Source of the DNA: an uncultured Methylocystaceae bacterium
GTDB lineage: Bacteria; Pseudomonadota; Alphaproteobacteria; Rhizobiales; Beijerinckiaceae
NCBI GenBank assembly: GCA_945956975.1
Contig: CAMFKC010000139.1
Location: 1 to 6,518, forward strand
Length of the DNA stretch: 6,518 nt
Direction: 5' to 3'
This document shows positions 5,721 to 6,518 of the stretch, one piece after another. Under the pieces are notes generated by a model. That model saw only the letters and a program-made list of their open reading frames with translations. It searched no databases and was not told the DNA's origin. Within the stretch, counting starts at the first letter, position 1. Every line of letters begins with the position of its first letter. A program made the translations under genes and the position numbers.

Positions 5721-6518
5721 TGAACCATCTTGGCTGCCGTTTCTGCGGCGCTCCCCTCAGGCATGATTTCGTCGACCTCGGATCGACACCGCTCTCCAAT
5801 GCCTATCTCACGCAGGCGCAGGTCGACGCCGGGCTGGACAAGACTTATCCGCTGCATGCGCGCGTCTGCGACGCCTGCTTTCTCGTGCAGGTCGATGCGC
5901 CGGTCGAGCCGGAGCGGATTTTCGATGAAGATTACGCTTACTTCTCGTCCTATTCGGCGTCCTGGGTCGAGCATGCGCGCCGCTATGCGCAGGCGATGAT
6001 CGAGCGCTTCGGGCTCGACGCAAACTCGCTCGTGGTCGAGGCCGCTTCCAACGACGGCTACCTGCTCCAGCACTTCGTCGCCGCCGGCGTGCCAGTGCTC
6101 GGCGTCGAGCCCGCGGGCAACGCCGCAGAAGCCGCGCGTGCGCGCGGCGTGCGGTCGGAAGTGTCGTTCTTCAACGAGTCGACGGCGCGCGCGCTCGTCG
6201 CGCGTGGCTTTTCCGCCGATCTCACCGCGGCCAACAACGTGCTGGCGCATGTGCCCGACATCGCGGATTTCGTGCGCGGATTCTCTATCATTCTGAAGCC
6301 GCAGGGCGTCTCCACCTTCGAGTTCCCGCACGTCCTCAATCTCATCCGTGAGTCGCAGTTCGATACGATCTACCACGAGCATTATTCGTATCTCTCTCTC
6401 GTGACGGTCGAGAAGGTTCTCGCATCCGCCGGCATGCGCGCGTTCGATGTCGAGGAGCTGGCGACCCATGGCGGATCGCTTCGCCTCTATGCCTGCCGAG
6501 CCGAAGCCTCGCACGCGG
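5720..6518 (+). CDS. SAM-dependent sugar C-methyltransferase (partial, 3' end cut off)
   Basis: Probable NDP-sugar C-methyltransferase transferring a methyl group from S-adenosylmethionine to a carbon (typically C3) of a 4-keto-6-deoxyhexose nucleotide. The frame is open from the ATG at 5720 to the window edge (266 codons); homologues are about 410 residues, so roughly a third is missing. The N-terminal zinc-binding domain has two Cys pairs, C6xxC9 and C50xxC53. The central Rossmann methyltransferase domain has VVEAASNDGYLL (105-116) as SAM motif I, GVEPAGNAA (128-136), and ANNVLAHVPD (171-180). YHEHYSYLS (218-226) is the Tyr-His-Glu-His active-site signature of TcaB9/TylC3-type enzymes, and FDVEELATHGGSLRLY (242-257) begins the C-terminal Methyltransf_14-like domain. 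GAGG at 5711-5714 precedes the ATG by 5 nt, inside the end of rfbG, with a TGATG overlap. Coupling to rfbG points to CDP-4-keto-6-deoxyglucose or a derivative as substrate. Exact carbon and stereochemistry unknown. Confidence 0.9.
   Translation, partial: MNHLGCRFCGAPLRHDFVDLGSTPLSNAYLTQAQVDAGLDKTYPLHARVCDACFLVQVDAPVEPERIFDEDYAYFSSYSASWVEHARRYAQAMIERFGLDANSLVVEAASNDGYLLQHFVAAGVPVLGVEPAGNAAEAARARGVRSEVSFFNESTARALVARGFSADLTAANNVLAHVPDIADFVRGFSIILKPQGVSTFEFPHVLNLIRESQFDTIYHEHYSYLSLVTVEKVLASAGMRAFDVEELATHGGSLRLYACRAEASHA

Noticed and set aside
5693..6514. 273-codon minus-strand ORF at the right edge
   Set aside because: It is antisense to the methyltransferase frame, which is open to the window edge with zinc, SAM and active-site motifs in order.

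Overview
This is a GC-rich, gene-dense window with the codon use and gene content of an alphaproteobacterium, most likely of the Hyphomicrobiales (Bradyrhizobium/Rhodopseudomonas/Beijerinckiaceae-like). That placement is inferred from GC-rich third positions, a LivK-type branched-chain amino acid binding protein, a GST beside an aldehyde dehydrogenase, and a cytidylyltransferase/CDP-glucose dehydratase/methyltransferase surface-sugar set. I saw no rRNA, tRNA, CRISPR array, insertion sequence or phage gene.

Left block (1-3485), all on the minus strand. In transcription order it holds an NAD(P)-dependent aldehyde dehydrogenase of the succinate-semialdehyde dehydrogenase type (2040-3485), a glutathione S-transferase (1276-1944), and the N-terminal 394 residues of a periplasmic ABC-transporter substrate-binding protein (1-1182, cut by the window edge). 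Gaps of about 95 nt separate these genes, each has a recognisable Shine-Dalgarno sequence, and no convincing intrinsic terminator lies between them. They look like small-molecule uptake and catabolism/detoxification genes.

Right block (3583-6518): nucleotide-sugar synthesis. rfbF (glucose-1-phosphate cytidylyltransferase) is on the minus strand. Divergently, across about 293 bp, rfbG (CDP-glucose 4,6-dehydratase) is on the plus strand. It is followed, with a TGATG stop/start overlap, by a sugar C-methyltransferase-family gene that runs off the right edge. Together they predict glucose-1-phosphate + CTP -> CDP-glucose -> CDP-4-keto-6-deoxyglucose -> a C-methylated, branched CDP-deoxysugar, presumably for LPS O-antigen or another surface glycan. 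No RfbH-type 3-dehydratase is visible, so the pathway may differ from the classic 3,6-dideoxyhexose route.

The two most informative genes at the edges (the binding protein and the methyltransferase) are both truncated by the window. Long ORFs antisense to the real genes are GC-driven shadows. No wholly new system is evident. The most notable points are the compact CDP-branched-sugar module with its split, divergent rfbF/rfbG arrangement, several unusual residues in the RfbG homologue, and a predicted hairpin covering the ribosome-binding site of the binding-protein gene.
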